Of a stretch of 56,952 bases of DNA, positions 46,451 through 55,082 are shown piece by piece. The DNA is from Planctomycetota bacterium. Its GTDB lineage: Bacteria > Planctomycetota > UBA1135 > UBA2386. Each line of letters opens with the position of its first letter. Positions within the stretch are counted from its first letter, which is position 1. The notes under the pieces are model-generated. The model saw only the letters and a list, made by a program, of their open reading frames with translations. It ran no database searches and was not told the DNA's origin. Both the position numbers and the translations under genes were made by a program. Where the stretch lies: NCBI GenBank assembly GCA_016794425.1, contig JAEUHR010000052.1:1-56952 (forward strand), in the 5' to 3' direction.

Positions 46451-47617
46451 ATGACCGTCCTCCAGATCACCTGCGACAACTGCGGCGCCAAGTACAAGCT
46501 GCCGGAGTCGTTCCCCGGCACGCAGGCCAAGTGCCAGAAGTGCGGCAGCGTCATCGACGTCGCCCGGCAGCGCGCTGCGGCCGCCGGCGGCACCGCCGCC
46601 GCCTCGCCGGCCGCGGCAGCCAAGCCCGCTGCGGCGGCACGGCCCGCGGTCGACCGCAGCAAGGCGCAGCCGAAGGAGCCGGCGAAGCCCGCCGCCAGCG
46701 CCGCCAAGCCGAGCCGCGCGGCGCGCACCAGCGCCCGCGGTGCCAAGGCCGCGGCCGACGACGGTGACGGCGACGAGGCGCCGCGCCGCGGCGGCCGCGA
46801 AGCGAAGAAGAAGAGCGCGATGCCGCTGATCGCCAGCGGCATCGGCCTGGTCGCGATCGTCGTCGTCGCGGTGGTCGCGTTCGGCGGTGGCGGCGACGAG
46901 CCGGCCAAGCAGGACACGGCACAGCAGACGCCGGCGAAGGCGGCCGCACCGGCCGACAAGCCCGCCGAGAAACCGGCCGACAAGCCCGCCGAACCGCCGG
47001 CCGGATCGACGCCGCCCGCCCCGACGCCGACGCCGCCGGCCGCGGCGCCGGCGAAGCCGGCCGACGCAGCGCCAGCGGAAGCCAGCACGCCGCCACCGGC
47101 GGCCGAGCCCGAGGACCCGTCGGCACCCAAGCGCCCGTGGCAGAAGATGCGCAATCCGCCGCAGTCGATGGACCAGGTCACCGACCCGAAGAGCTACCCG
47201 GAGGTCAGCTGGCCGGCCGACATCGCCGACGACCGCAAGGCGAAGCTGCGTGGGCTCGCCGAGGAAGCCGCGACCGACACCGGCCTGCGCGGCATCCGCG
47301 CGATGAAGGCGCTGGCCGAGGACGGCTACGGCGCGACGTTCGCGATCGTCGAGCGGTTGCGCCTGATCAACTACATGTCGACCGAAGACTCGATGACCGC
47401 GTTCGCGCTGAACAAGGCGATCGAGGAGATCACCGCCGGCCTGAACGCGCGGTTCGAGCCGGTCGAGGCCAACGAGATGCTGGCGCCGGCCAAGGCCGAG
47501 TGGAACACGCGCACCGTGCAGGCCTGGCAGCAGATCCTGGCGAAGTACACCGACGAAGAGGCGTTCAAGAAGGACCGCAGCGAGCGCCTGAAGAAGCAGG
47601 CCGAAGCCAACAAGTAG
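46451..47617 (+). CDS. Zinc-ribbon/transmembrane protein of unknown function (paralogous layout)
   Basis: A 388-aa protein. The N-terminal zinc ribbon (ITCDNCGAKYKLPES, Cys8-X2-Cys11 with Cys28-X2-Cys31) matches the MJ0042-type finger of Planctomycetota and Myxococcota proteins. An Ala/Lys/Pro-rich linker of about 80 residues leads to a TM helix at about 124-144 (MPLIASGIGLVAIVVVAVVA). A second Pro/Ala-rich linker follows, then a helical C-terminal domain of about 160 residues (residues about 228-388). That domain includes RGIRAMKALAEDGYGATFAI and the EEITAGLNARFEP helix. It has the same plan as the upstream gene, but the C-terminal domains differ. Function unknown. Confidence 0.8.
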   Translation: MTVLQITCDNCGAKYKLPESFPGTQAKCQKCGSVIDVARQRAAAAGGTAAASPAAAAKPAAAARPAVDRSKAQPKEPAKPAASAAKPSRAARTSARGAKAAADDGDGDEAPRRGGREAKKKSAMPLIASGIGLVAIVVVAVVAFGGGGDEPAKQDTAQQTPAKAAAPADKPAEKPADKPAEPPAGSTPPAPTPTPPAAAPAKPADAAPAEASTPPPAAEPEDPSAPKRPWQKMRNPPQSMDQVTDPKSYPEVSWPADIADDRKAKLRGLAEEAATDTGLRGIRAMKALAEDGYGATFAIVERLRLINYMSTEDSMTAFALNKAIEEITAGLNARFEPVEANEMLAPAKAEWNTRTVQAWQQILAKYTDEEAFKKDRSERLKKQAEANK

Positions 47618-47648
47618 CCGCCGCGCGGGAACCGGGCCGGGCGGTCGC

Positions 47649-47654
47649 TATGCT
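47649..47654 (+). promoter_or_regulatory. -10-like element of the hslU-like gene
   Basis: TATGCT, close to TATAAT, ends 12 bp before the ATG at 47667, giving a leader of about 5 nt. No clear -35 hexamer. Confidence 0.4.
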
Positions 47655-47666
47655 GCTCGGCCCGCC

Positions 47667-49103
47667 ATGAGCGACCCCGGCCAGGCCCTCACCCCCCGCG
47701 AGATCACGCAGCGCCTCGACGACTACATCGTCGGGCAGAACAAGGCCAAACGCGCGGTCGCGGTCGCGCTGCGCAACCGCTGGCGCCGGCGCCAGCTCGG
47801 CACCGAGCTCGCGGCCGACGTCTACCCGAAGAACATCCTGCTGATCGGCCCGACCGGCGTCGGCAAGACCGAGATCGCGCGCCGCCTGGCGACGCTGGCC
47901 CGCGCGCCGTTCGTCAAGGTCGAGGCGACCAAGTACAGCGAAGTCGGCTACCACGGCCGCGACGTCGAGTCGATGGTGCGCGACCTCGTCGACGCCGCGG
48001 TCGCGCTGGTGCGCAGCGAGAAGGTGCACGACGTCGGCGAGAAGGCCGCCGCAGCGGCCGAAGAACGGCTGTTCCGCGCGCTGGTCGAGGACCGCGGCCT
48101 GGCCGACTACCTCGATCCGACGCCGGGCCTGTCCGGTCAGATGGAGGGCGGCGTCTGGCGCGCGCGCGCCGCGACGCCGCTGCCGGCGCACACGCCGCAC
48201 GAGCTGGCCGAACGCGAGCAGGCGCGCGCCCGGCTGCGCAGCGACCTCGCCGCGCGCAAGCTCGAACGCGAGCTGGTCGAGATCGAGGTGCGCGACACGC
48301 GCACGCCGACGCTCAGCGTGATGGGCCCGCAGGGCAACGAGACGATGGGCATCGACGCGCAGGCGCTGCAGGAGCTGTGGGGTCGCTCGCCCGGCAACAA
48401 GACCAAGGTGCGCAAGCTGACGGTCGCCGAGTCGCGCAAGATCCTGCACGAGGAGGAGGCCAACAAGCTGCTCGACGAGGACGCGATCGTCGGCGAGGCG
48501 CTCGACCGCGCGCAGAACGACGGCATCGTGTTCGTCGACGAGATCGACAAGATCGTCGCGGCCGGTGGCGGCGACGGCCCCGACGTGTCGCGCGAGGGCG
48601 TGCAGCGCGACCTGCTGTCGGTCGTCGAAGGCTGCGCGGTCTACACGCGCTACGGCCACGTGCGCACCGACCACGTGCTGTTCCTGGCCGCCGGCGCGTT
48701 CCACTTCCACAAGCCGAGCGACCTGATCCCCGAGCTGCAGGGGCGGTTTCCGGTGCGCGTCGCGCTGCAGTCGCTGACCGAGGCCGACTTCGTGCGCATC
48801 CTGGCCGAACCGAAGAACGCGCTGGTGCGCCAGTACGAGGCGCTGTTCCGCACCGAGGGCGTCGACCTGTCGTTCACGCGCGACGGCCTCGAACGACTGG
48901 CCGCGCTGGCCTTCCGCGCCAACAAGACGACGCAGGACATCGGCGCGCGCCGGCTGATGACGATCCTCGAGAAGTGCCTCGAGGACCTGTCGTTCGACGC
49001 CAGCGAACGGCGCGGCCAGAAGATCGTCGTCGACCGCGCGTTGGTCGACGACCGCCTCGGCGAGACCGGTGACGACGTCGACCTGATCCCCTACCGGATG
49101 TGA
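47667..49103 (+). CDS. hslU: HslU-like AAA+ ATPase (ClpY), no adjacent hslV
   Basis: A 478-aa AAA+ unfoldase of the HslU family. It begins LTPREITQRLDDYIVGQNKA. Walker A is GPTGVGKTEIAR, followed by KVEATKYSEVGY and an I-domain from about 110 to 235. The second half has the block GIVFVDEIDKIVAAG with Walker B, EGVQRDLLSVVEG, FLAAGAFHFHKPSDLIPELQ and DIGARRLMTILEK. The pore loop reads GYHG (residues 94-97) where HslU has GYVG. The C-terminal tail, which docks into HslV as LSRFIL/LSKYIL-type sequence, reads LIPYRM. No hslV gene adjoins it. It may work with a distant HslV or alone. GTGA overlap at its stop with a possible start of the sigma factor gene. Confidence 0.9.
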   Translation: MSDPGQALTPREITQRLDDYIVGQNKAKRAVAVALRNRWRRRQLGTELAADVYPKNILLIGPTGVGKTEIARRLATLARAPFVKVEATKYSEVGYHGRDVESMVRDLVDAAVALVRSEKVHDVGEKAAAAAEERLFRALVEDRGLADYLDPTPGLSGQMEGGVWRARAATPLPAHTPHELAEREQARARLRSDLAARKLERELVEIEVRDTRTPTLSVMGPQGNETMGIDAQALQELWGRSPGNKTKVRKLTVAESRKILHEEEANKLLDEDAIVGEALDRAQNDGIVFVDEIDKIVAAGGGDGPDVSREGVQRDLLSVVEGCAVYTRYGHVRTDHVLFLAAGAFHFHKPSDLIPELQGRFPVRVALQSLTEADFVRILAEPKNALVRQYEALFRTEGVDLSFTRDGLERLAALAFRANKTTQDIGARRLMTILEKCLEDLSFDASERRGQKIVVDRALVDDRLGETGDDVDLIPYRM

Positions 49104-49774
49104 ACGGCGGCTTGCGGCCAGCGCCGGCGCGGCCAGAATTCGCGGAACGCGGCGCGCCCCGGCTCGAATCAGCGCCGCCCGCCGCTCCGACCGTGACCGA
49201 GATCACCGCCAGCATCGTGCTCGCTGCCCAGCAGGGCGACCAGACCGCCGCGCGCACGATCGTCGAGGCGCTGCATCGGCCGGTGCTGGCGACGATCTTC
49301 CGCTTCCTCGGCACCGGCTTCCGGCGCGAGGTCGAGGACCTGGCCCAGGAGGTGTTCCTGAAGGTCTTCCGCGCGCTGGACCGCTTCGACCCGTCGCGCG
49401 CGAAGTTCACCACCTGGGTCTACACGTTCGTGCGCAACCATTGCTACGACGTGCTGAAGCGGCGCCGGGTGCCGACCACGAGCCTGCAGGCGGTGCCAGA
49501 CGGCGAGCCGGCGCGCGACCCGGCCGACCGCCGCGAACTGCAGCCGGCCAGGGAGCTCGAGAACAGCGAACTCGGCCGCCGCATCGGCGAGGCGCTGGCA
49601 ACGCTCGGCGAGGACCAGCGCATGGTGTTCATCCTGCGCGAGTACGAGGACCTCGACTACCGCGAGATCGCGGCGATCACCGGCGTCAACGAGGGCACCG
49701 TGAAGTCGCGCCTGTTCCGCGCCAAGGAGTCGCTGCGCCAGCAGCTGGCGCCGTACCTGGAGGCCGGCGCATGA
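49100..49774 (+). CDS. ECF RNA polymerase sigma factor
   Basis: Alternative sigma factor with region 2 (LATIFRFLGTGFRREVEDLA, QEVFLKVFRALDRF, FTTWVYTFVRNHCYDVLKRR) and region 4 (LGEDQRMVFILREYEDLDYR, ITGVNEGTVKSRLFRAKESL). From the GTG at 49100 it is 224 aa; the first 31 residues are Pro/Ala-rich and may not be translated. A GTG at 49193 would start MTEITASIVLAAQQGDQ, where ECF proteins usually begin, and I rate it at least as likely. It overlaps the following membrane protein gene by 4 bp, the usual sigma/anti-sigma arrangement. Confidence 0.92.
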   Translation: MNGGLRPAPARPEFAERGAPRLESAPPAAPTVTEITASIVLAAQQGDQTAARTIVEALHRPVLATIFRFLGTGFRREVEDLAQEVFLKVFRALDRFDPSRAKFTTWVYTFVRNHCYDVLKRRRVPTTSLQAVPDGEPARDPADRRELQPARELENSELGRRIGEALATLGEDQRMVFILREYEDLDYREIAAITGVNEGTVKSRLFRAKESLRQQLAPYLEAGA

Positions 49775-50427
49775 CCGCCGACCGCGAACCGGAACTCGGC
49801 CCGGCCGGCGTGCCGTTCCCCGGCGAAGCCGAGTGGCTGGACCTGCCGCTGCCGCCGGCCGACGAGCTGCCGTTGCGCGGCGACTTCGTCGCGCGCACGC
49901 TGCGCGCGCTGGCCGACGACCGGCGCGGACGCGAGGCCGACGACCGCCCCGACCCGCTGCTGACGCCGCAGCGCCTGGCGGCGTTCGCGCCGCCGACGCC
50001 GACGCCGTCGTTCGTCGACGACACGCTGGCGCGTCTGCGCCGCGACCGCACCGACCGGTGGCGCGAACTGATGGCGCGGCACGTGGCCCCCGAGCCGTCG
50101 CCGGAGTTCATCGCGCGCACGCTGGCGGCGCTGGCGCAGGACCGCGCCGGCGCACCGGTTGCCCGCGCACGTGGGCGGATCCGGCGCTTCGGCCTGCCGC
50201 TGCTGGGCCTCGCCGCGGCGACGTTGGTGTGGTGGGCACTCGGCACCGGTGCGCCGGCGCCGTTCGAGGCCCGCTTCGCCGGCCGAGAACCCGCGGCGTT
50301 CGCGGCGGCCGAAGCGCCGTCGCCGCTGACGAGCCTGCTGGCCGCCGTCGACCGCGACCGCGATCCCGACGCGCTGGCGGCCGGCGGACCGGACGTGGTC
50401 TGGCTCGCGTTCGGAGGCGGGCGATGA
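49771..50427 (+). CDS. Probable membrane anti-sigma factor
   Basis: A 218-aa protein with one TM helix (RFGLPLLGLAAATLVWWALG, residues about 133-152). The cytoplasmic part contains two or three similar units of the type FVxxTLxxLxxDR (DFVARTLRALADDRRGREAD, FVDDTLARLRRDRTDRWREL, FIARTLAALAQDRAGA). No zinc HCC motif of ZAS anti-sigma proteins is seen. The role is inferred from coupling to the ECF sigma gene (ATGA overlap) and from topology. The internal triplication of a short helix is unusual. It overlaps the next gene as well. Confidence 0.7.
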   Translation: MTADREPELGPAGVPFPGEAEWLDLPLPPADELPLRGDFVARTLRALADDRRGREADDRPDPLLTPQRLAAFAPPTPTPSFVDDTLARLRRDRTDRWRELMARHVAPEPSPEFIARTLAALAQDRAGAPVARARGRIRRFGLPLLGLAAATLVWWALGTGAPAPFEARFAGREPAAFAAAEAPSPLTSLLAAVDRDRDPDALAAGGPDVVWLAFGGGR

Positions 50428-51860
50428 ACGGCCGCCGCTGGCTCGGCGTCGCGTGCGCCACCGCCTCGGCAGTCGTCGGACTGGCCGCACAGACCGAAGC
50501 GCCGCCGGTGCCGCCGCGGATCCTCGAGGTCCTGGCCCACCTCGACGCCCGCTTCGCGCGCGGCGACGCCGAGGGCTGGCTCGCCGCGTTCCGGCCCGAC
50601 CATCCCGGCGCCCACGCGCTGCTGCAGCGCCAGCTGGCGCAGCTGCTGGCGACCGAACCGCGGCCGCAAGTGCGTTCGTCGGTGCTGACGGCGCCGCGCC
50701 AGATCGGCGACCGCACGGTCGTGCGCGTGCGGCGGGAACTGACGTCGCCGGCCTGGCCCCGACCGGTGCTGCAGGACGCGATGCTGGCGCTGCGCACCGG
50801 CGCGGACGGCGCGATGGTGCCGACGTTCCTGGTCGAGACGCCGGCGCAGTGGGGCTGCGTGCGCGACGACCACTTCCGCTGCCCGCCGTGCAACTACGAG
50901 ATCGGCGGCGTCGACGGCTGGCTCTGCGTGCCGCTGCGGCCGGAACGGGCCGGTGCGCTCGAGGCGGCGAGCTTCTACCTGATCGGCACCGATCTGGCGC
51001 TGGACGTGTCGGTCTGCGTCGACGCCGCGGCGCCGAACGCGGCCACGGTCGTGCGCGAACTCGGCACGGCGCTCGCGAGCGTCGAGCCCGACGCGCGGCT
51101 CGGCCCGGTCGAGACCTGGACGCCACCGGCACACGCCGCCGACCTGCCGGCCCAGCTGGCCGCGGCGCGGCTCGAGGTGGCGCTGCCGCGCGACTTCGGC
51201 GGCGACGGCGGCATCGCGCGGCTGTTCGTGGTGACGTTCGGCGGCCTGCAGCACCTGCTGCTGCTGCGCGGCAGTGCGGCGGCGCTGCGCGCGCGCGCGC
51301 GCGACGTCGAGGCGCTGCTGGCGAGCTACCGGCTGCTGCAGCTCGACCTCGACCTCGCGCTGGCCGCGGCCGAACCGCTGCAGCACCACACCGGCGGCGC
51401 GCTGGCCGGCGCCTACTACCAGAACACGCGCTACGGCTTCGTGGTCGACGGCCCCGACGGCTGGCGCGCCGAGCAGCGCAGCGGCGGCGCGGCGCTGCGC
51501 GTGGTCTGGACCAGCCCCGCCGGCAGCCGGTTGTGGCTGACCGGCTACGAGGCGCCGGCCGGCGCCGGACCGTGGACGCAGGCGACCGCGGACCGCTGGC
51601 TGCGGCAGTTGCTGGCGCGCGCCGACCTCGCGGTGCGCGGCGACGGCGACAGCGGCTGGAGCGAACCGGCCGGCTGCCGCGGCCTCGTGCGCACGCTGGT
51701 CTGCGCGCCGAACGCCGCGGCATCGCCGGCGACGCCGCGCGAACGCACGCTGCGTTTGCTGCTGCGCGACGACGTGCTGCTGGTCGCAGACGCCCACGCG
51801 CTGACCGGCGACGACGCGGCGGCAATGGACCACGCGATCGACGCGCTGCAGCAGCAGTGA
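50424..51860 (+). CDS. Secreted protein of unknown function
   Basis: A 478-aa protein with a signal peptide (RRWLGVACATASAVVGLAAQ, residues about 4-23). The mature chain has no family I recognise. A Cys-containing segment (WGCVRDDHFRCPPCNYEIGG) lies about 130 residues in, and later parts are alternating strands and Ala-rich helices. It ends in a helix (DDAAAMDHAIDALQQQ). It is translationally coupled to the sigma/anti-sigma pair (ATGA, with GGAGGCGGGCG upstream), so it may be the regulated or signalling periplasmic partner. The stop is 1 bp from the convergent ATP-grasp stop. Confidence 0.78.
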   Translation: MNGRRWLGVACATASAVVGLAAQTEAPPVPPRILEVLAHLDARFARGDAEGWLAAFRPDHPGAHALLQRQLAQLLATEPRPQVRSSVLTAPRQIGDRTVVRVRRELTSPAWPRPVLQDAMLALRTGADGAMVPTFLVETPAQWGCVRDDHFRCPPCNYEIGGVDGWLCVPLRPERAGALEAASFYLIGTDLALDVSVCVDAAAPNAATVVRELGTALASVEPDARLGPVETWTPPAHAADLPAQLAAARLEVALPRDFGGDGGIARLFVVTFGGLQHLLLLRGSAAALRARARDVEALLASYRLLQLDLDLALAAAEPLQHHTGGALAGAYYQNTRYGFVVDGPDGWRAEQRSGGAALRVVWTSPAGSRLWLTGYEAPAGAGPWTQATADRWLRQLLARADLAVRGDGDSGWSEPAGCRGLVRTLVCAPNAAASPATPRERTLRLLLRDDVLLVADAHALTGDDAAAMDHAIDALQQQ

Positions 51861-51861
51861 G

Positions 51862-52746
51862 TCAGCGCCGCAGGCGCTGCAGCCACGCGTCGGCCAGCGC
51901 TTCGGCCGCGTGCGGCGCGTGGCGGAAGAACAGCGACGGCTCGACCAGCTCGAGTTCGGTCAGCACGCAACCGCCTTCGTCGCGCCACAGGAAGTCCGCG
52001 CGCGCATACAGCAGCACACCGCCGCCGAGTCGCTGCTGTGCCGCCGCCAATGCCTGCTCGGCGACGGCGCGCTCGGCCGCGGTCGGCGCGTACGGTTCGT
52101 CGCGGGCGCCGAAGTCGTCCTGCACGCGATAGTCGCCGGGCTGCGGCACCTTGCGTACGCAGTGCGTGAGGCGGCCGTCGACGAACACCGCCGACCACTC
52201 GCCGCGGTCGGTCACGCGGCCGAGGAACGGCTGCAGCATCAGATCCTCGTGCGGCAGCAGGCGGTCGACGTGGGCCTGCGCCCGCGCGAGACCGGCCGCA
52301 TCGACGGTGAAGCGCAGCGTCTCGCGCGCGGTCGAACCGACGCACGGTTTCAGGAAACCCTCGGCGCAGCCGAGGCGCGCCACCGCCGCCGCCACGTCGG
52401 CACGCGTGCCGCGGTCGAGCCAGCAGGTGGCCGCCAGCGGCACGCCGGCGGCGGCGAGTTCGCGCAGGTAGTGCTTGTGCACGTTCCACTGCACGACCGG
52501 ATCCGGATTGTGCAGCCGCGTCGCGGCTGCAACCGTCCGGCTCCAGCGGCGGAAGGCCGGCAGCTTCTCCTGGTAGTCCCAGGTGGTGCGGATCAGCACC
52601 GCCGCGAACTGCGCCCAGCGCACCGACGGGTCGTCCCACACCGGCTGCGCGAACGCGATGCCGCGCGCTGCCAGAGCCTGGTGCAGGAACCGGTCGTCGA
52701 CCTCCCAGTTCGGCAATTCGGAGCGGGTCGCGAGGGCCAGGAGCAT
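51862..52746 (-). CDS. ATP-grasp family ligase
   Basis: A 294-aa protein with the ATP-grasp layout. N-terminal part: MLLALATRSELPNWEVDD, then VLIRTTWDYQEKLPAFRRW and LHNPDPVVQWNVHKHYLREL. ATP-binding strand: GFLKPCVGSTARETLRF. Loop: PHEDLMLQPFLGRVTDRGEW. Metal-binding end: ARADFLWRDEGGCVLTELEL with Glu and Asp residues. This resembles RimK/glutathione-synthetase-like ligases of the DcsG (cycloserine ligase) type, which join a carboxylate to an amine using ATP. The substrates cannot be told. The ATG at 52746 is chosen because family similarity starts at once; an upstream in-frame ATG gives a non-family extension overlapping the divergent gene. Confidence 0.85.
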   Translation of the reverse strand: MLLALATRSELPNWEVDDRFLHQALAARGIAFAQPVWDDPSVRWAQFAAVLIRTTWDYQEKLPAFRRWSRTVAAATRLHNPDPVVQWNVHKHYLRELAAAGVPLAATCWLDRGTRADVAAAVARLGCAEGFLKPCVGSTARETLRFTVDAAGLARAQAHVDRLLPHEDLMLQPFLGRVTDRGEWSAVFVDGRLTHCVRKVPQPGDYRVQDDFGARDEPYAPTAAERAVAEQALAAAQQRLGGGVLLYARADFLWRDEGGCVLTELELVEPSLFFRHAPHAAEALADAWLQRLRR

Positions 52747-52812
52747 GCGCCGACGATGCCGCGCCGTGCCGGCCGCTGCAACGCGCCGCGCTGGCACCGC
52801 GGCGCCGGTGGC

Positions 52813-52818
52813 GTAGAC
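52813..52818 (+). promoter_or_regulatory. -10-like element, leaderless spacing
   Basis: TAGACT (the same hexamer as upstream of valS) ends 7 bp before the GTG at 52826. A CTGGCA -35-like hexamer lies 16 bp upstream at 52791-52796. Suggests a leaderless mRNA. Confidence 0.4.
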
Positions 52819-52825
52819 TGCCGGC

Positions 52826-53173
52826 GTGAACCTCCCGGACGGCATGCAGGTCGTGTTCCGCGGCAAGACCGAGTACATGCGCGAAATCGCGCAACAGCTG
52901 ACCGACGCCGGCATCCGCAGCGTGTCCGGCCCGCTGCCCGGCGGTGCCTGGGGCACCTACGCCTGGCTCGCGGTCGCGAGCACCGACACCGCGCGCGCGA
53001 TCGCCACGCACGAACAGCACCTCGACCACATGCTGGCGCGCGAGGGCCTGCCGCAGCAGAACCACGCCGCCGACCTCGATGCCGAGGAGACGTCGTGCCC
53101 GGCCTGCCAGACGGTGTTCCGCACCGCCGGCGTGACGCGCTGCCCCGAGTGCGGGCTGAACTTCGCCGGCTGA
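52826..53173 (+). CDS. Small protein with DUF2007-like domain and zinc ribbon
   Basis: A 115-aa protein. Residues 6-70 (MQVVFRGKTEYMREIAQQLT, YAWLAVASTDTARAIATHEQ) resemble the ferredoxin-like DUF2007/putative signal-transducing domain, while the C-terminal 30 residues form a zinc ribbon (SCPACQTVF, then RCPECGLNFAG; CX2C...CX2C). Probably a cytoplasmic regulatory or adaptor protein; no catalytic residues. It is divergent from the ATP-grasp gene. Confidence 0.75.
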   Translation: MNLPDGMQVVFRGKTEYMREIAQQLTDAGIRSVSGPLPGGAWGTYAWLAVASTDTARAIATHEQHLDHMLAREGLPQQNHAADLDAEETSCPACQTVFRTAGVTRCPECGLNFAG

Positions 53174-53244
53174 CGCCGCCCCGCGCGCAGGCTGGCTCGC
53201 CACCAGAATTTCGCCGCCCCTGCCCACGGCCGCGGCCGCCGCGG

Positions 53245-53250
53245 TAGGAT
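53245..53250 (+). promoter_or_regulatory. -10-like element of the first secreted paralogue
   Basis: TAGGAT in the spacer before 53289. GGAGG at 53273-53277, 11 bp before the ATG, is the ribosome-binding site. Confidence 0.35.
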
Positions 53251-53288
53251 CGCGCCCCTACCACGTTCTCTCGGAGGCGAAGAACTCG

Positions 53289-54899
53289 ATGTTCCGGACG
53301 ACCTGTTTGGTGTTGGCAGTGGCCGCGGCGTGCAGCGACCTCGCGGCGCAGAGCAACTCGCGCGGCCCTGGTTACAACGGTGGCCTGACCGATGTCGGCG
53401 ACGCGCGAGCCTGGGGCCGCCGCGGCGCGGCGTACCCCGGCGGTGAAGTCGGCGTGTCATTCCGCAACACGCTGTGCAACCCGGGCTCGATCCCGATCGA
53501 GTGGCAGTCGGCCGGCACCAGCACGACCGCGCAGATGCTCGAGGACCATCCGAAGTTCTCGTTCCTCGTCGCGCGCGAGATCAACGGTCGCTTCGTGCAG
53601 ATCTCCGACTGGAGCTACTGCAAGCACGCGTTCCTCTCGACCAACAGCCCCGGCTGCGGCTCGTGCGTGCAGCCGCCGGCGAGCGGCGCCCAGCTCGGCG
53701 TCGGCTGCTCGGACGTCTACAGCAACTCGAACAACGGCTCGCGCGTCTGGCTCGGCCCGCCGGCTGAGATCAACCCGTGGCTCGGCACCTGGAGCCACGT
53801 CAACAGCTACTTCGACGCGGGCGACCCGGCCGTCGGCGGCCCCGGCAGCAGCGACGGCGTGCGCAGCTCCTGGTACGCGGGCGCCGACGAGGTCCGCAAC
53901 CGCGTGACGATCCGCGAGGCCGACGTCGGCCCGGGCCTGGTCTTCCAGATCCAGGTCATCCACGAAGGTGAGCCGGTCACCAACCGCGGCGACAACATCA
54001 TGTCGCGGCCGTTCAGCCTCAGCTACAACGCCGGCAGCGGCGTGTGGGGCGCGAACACCACGGGCTCGTCGACCTACGGCACGCTGCTGTCGCGCTGGAA
54101 CGGCGCCACCGTGACCACGGGCCAGAACGGCAACGACGATGGCCGCTTTGCGATCGCGGTCAAGGTCACCGGCCCGACCAACGGCATGTGGCACTACGAG
54201 TACGTGGTGCACAACATCGACAACTTCCGCGGCGGCGCTTCGTTCACGGTGCCGCTGTGCAGCGCCGCGACGGTGCAGAACGTCGGCTTCCGCGACATCG
54301 ACCAGAACGCGCTGAACGACTGGACCTTCAGCCGGAACGGCAACGAGGCCAGCTGGACCGCCCCGGGCGGCAACGCGCACCGCTGGAACCAGCTGTTCAA
54401 CTTCTGGTTCGACTGCAACGTCGCGCCGAACGGCGGCAACGCCACGATCACGCAGGCCGACATCGGCCCGGGCGCGCTGACGTTCCCGGTGGCGACGACG
54501 GTGCCGGGCTTCCTGCCCACGCTCGTGGTCCCCGGCGGCTGCGGCACGCCGTCGTGCACGCTCAGCGCCGACGGCCTGCCGACGACCGGCAACCCGAACT
54601 TCGCGCTGCGCATCGAGACCGACCCGATCACGCCGTTCATCGTGCTGTTCAGCCTGCCGGGCGTGGACTTCCCGATCACGCCGCAGTGCCACATCCTGAT
54701 CGACCTGTTCGCCTACGGCGACTTCGGCATCATGGTCACGGACCCGGCCGGCGTCGCGCCGATCGTGACGCCGGTCGACCCGACCTGGCCGGACATCCAG
54801 TTCCAGGCGGCGACGTTCATCCCGAACCCGCCGTTGTTCGGCCTGCTCGGCCTCAGCAACGGCCTGAACGTGCGCTACAACGGCAGCAATTGCCCGTGA
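53289..54899 (+). CDS. Large secreted protein, paralogue 1
   Basis: A 536-aa protein with a signal peptide (CLVLAVAAACSDLAAQ, cleavage near residue 20). No catalytic motif is recognised. The mature chain is Gly/Asn/Ser-rich and beta-predicted, with conserved Cys residues and Trp/Asn blocks (QISDWSYCKHAF, GPPAEINPWLGTW, HRWNQLFNFWFD). The C-terminal 130 residues (from GCGTPSCTLSADGLP to PPLFGLLGLSNGLNVRYNG) form a domain that ends with NGLxVRxxGxxC-like wording. I know such C-terminal domains from large secreted protein families of deep-branching Planctomycetota, with no assigned function. It is followed by a strong hairpin and a paralogue. Confidence 0.85.
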   Translation: MFRTTCLVLAVAAACSDLAAQSNSRGPGYNGGLTDVGDARAWGRRGAAYPGGEVGVSFRNTLCNPGSIPIEWQSAGTSTTAQMLEDHPKFSFLVAREINGRFVQISDWSYCKHAFLSTNSPGCGSCVQPPASGAQLGVGCSDVYSNSNNGSRVWLGPPAEINPWLGTWSHVNSYFDAGDPAVGGPGSSDGVRSSWYAGADEVRNRVTIREADVGPGLVFQIQVIHEGEPVTNRGDNIMSRPFSLSYNAGSGVWGANTTGSSTYGTLLSRWNGATVTTGQNGNDDGRFAIAVKVTGPTNGMWHYEYVVHNIDNFRGGASFTVPLCSAATVQNVGFRDIDQNALNDWTFSRNGNEASWTAPGGNAHRWNQLFNFWFDCNVAPNGGNATITQADIGPGALTFPVATTVPGFLPTLVVPGGCGTPSCTLSADGLPTTGNPNFALRIETDPITPFIVLFSLPGVDFPITPQCHILIDLFAYGDFGIMVTDPAGVAPIVTPVDPTWPDIQFQAATFIPNPPLFGLLGLSNGLNVRYNGSNCP

Positions 54900-54942
54900 G
54901 CGTGGGGCCCTGACCGGGACCGACACCGCGCTATCGCACCCA

Positions 54943-54977
54943 CGCGCCCCGCGCTCCCTCGTGGACCGCGGGGCGCG
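54943..54977 (+). terminator. GC-rich hairpin after secreted paralogue 1
   Basis: A perfect 11-bp stem (CGCGCCCCGCG / CGCGGGGCGCG) with a 13-nt loop, starting 44 bp after the stop and followed by GTCGTTTCG. Probable intrinsic terminator. Its core GCGCCCCGCG recurs in the hairpin after paralogue 2. Confidence 0.65.
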
Positions 54978-55035
54978 GTCGTTTCGTAGCGCCGCATCAC
55001 CCCGGCAGACCTCTTCCCCTGCACGGCCGCCATGG

Positions 55036-55041
55036 TAGCCT
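55036..55041 (+). promoter_or_regulatory. -10-like element of the second secreted paralogue
   Basis: TAGCCT lies 41 bp before the ATG at 55083. Its presence argues against the in-frame GTG start at 55032. Confidence 0.3.
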
Positions 55042-55082
55042 TCCGCACCCCTGCCCAGACTGACTGCACCGCAACCAATCCC

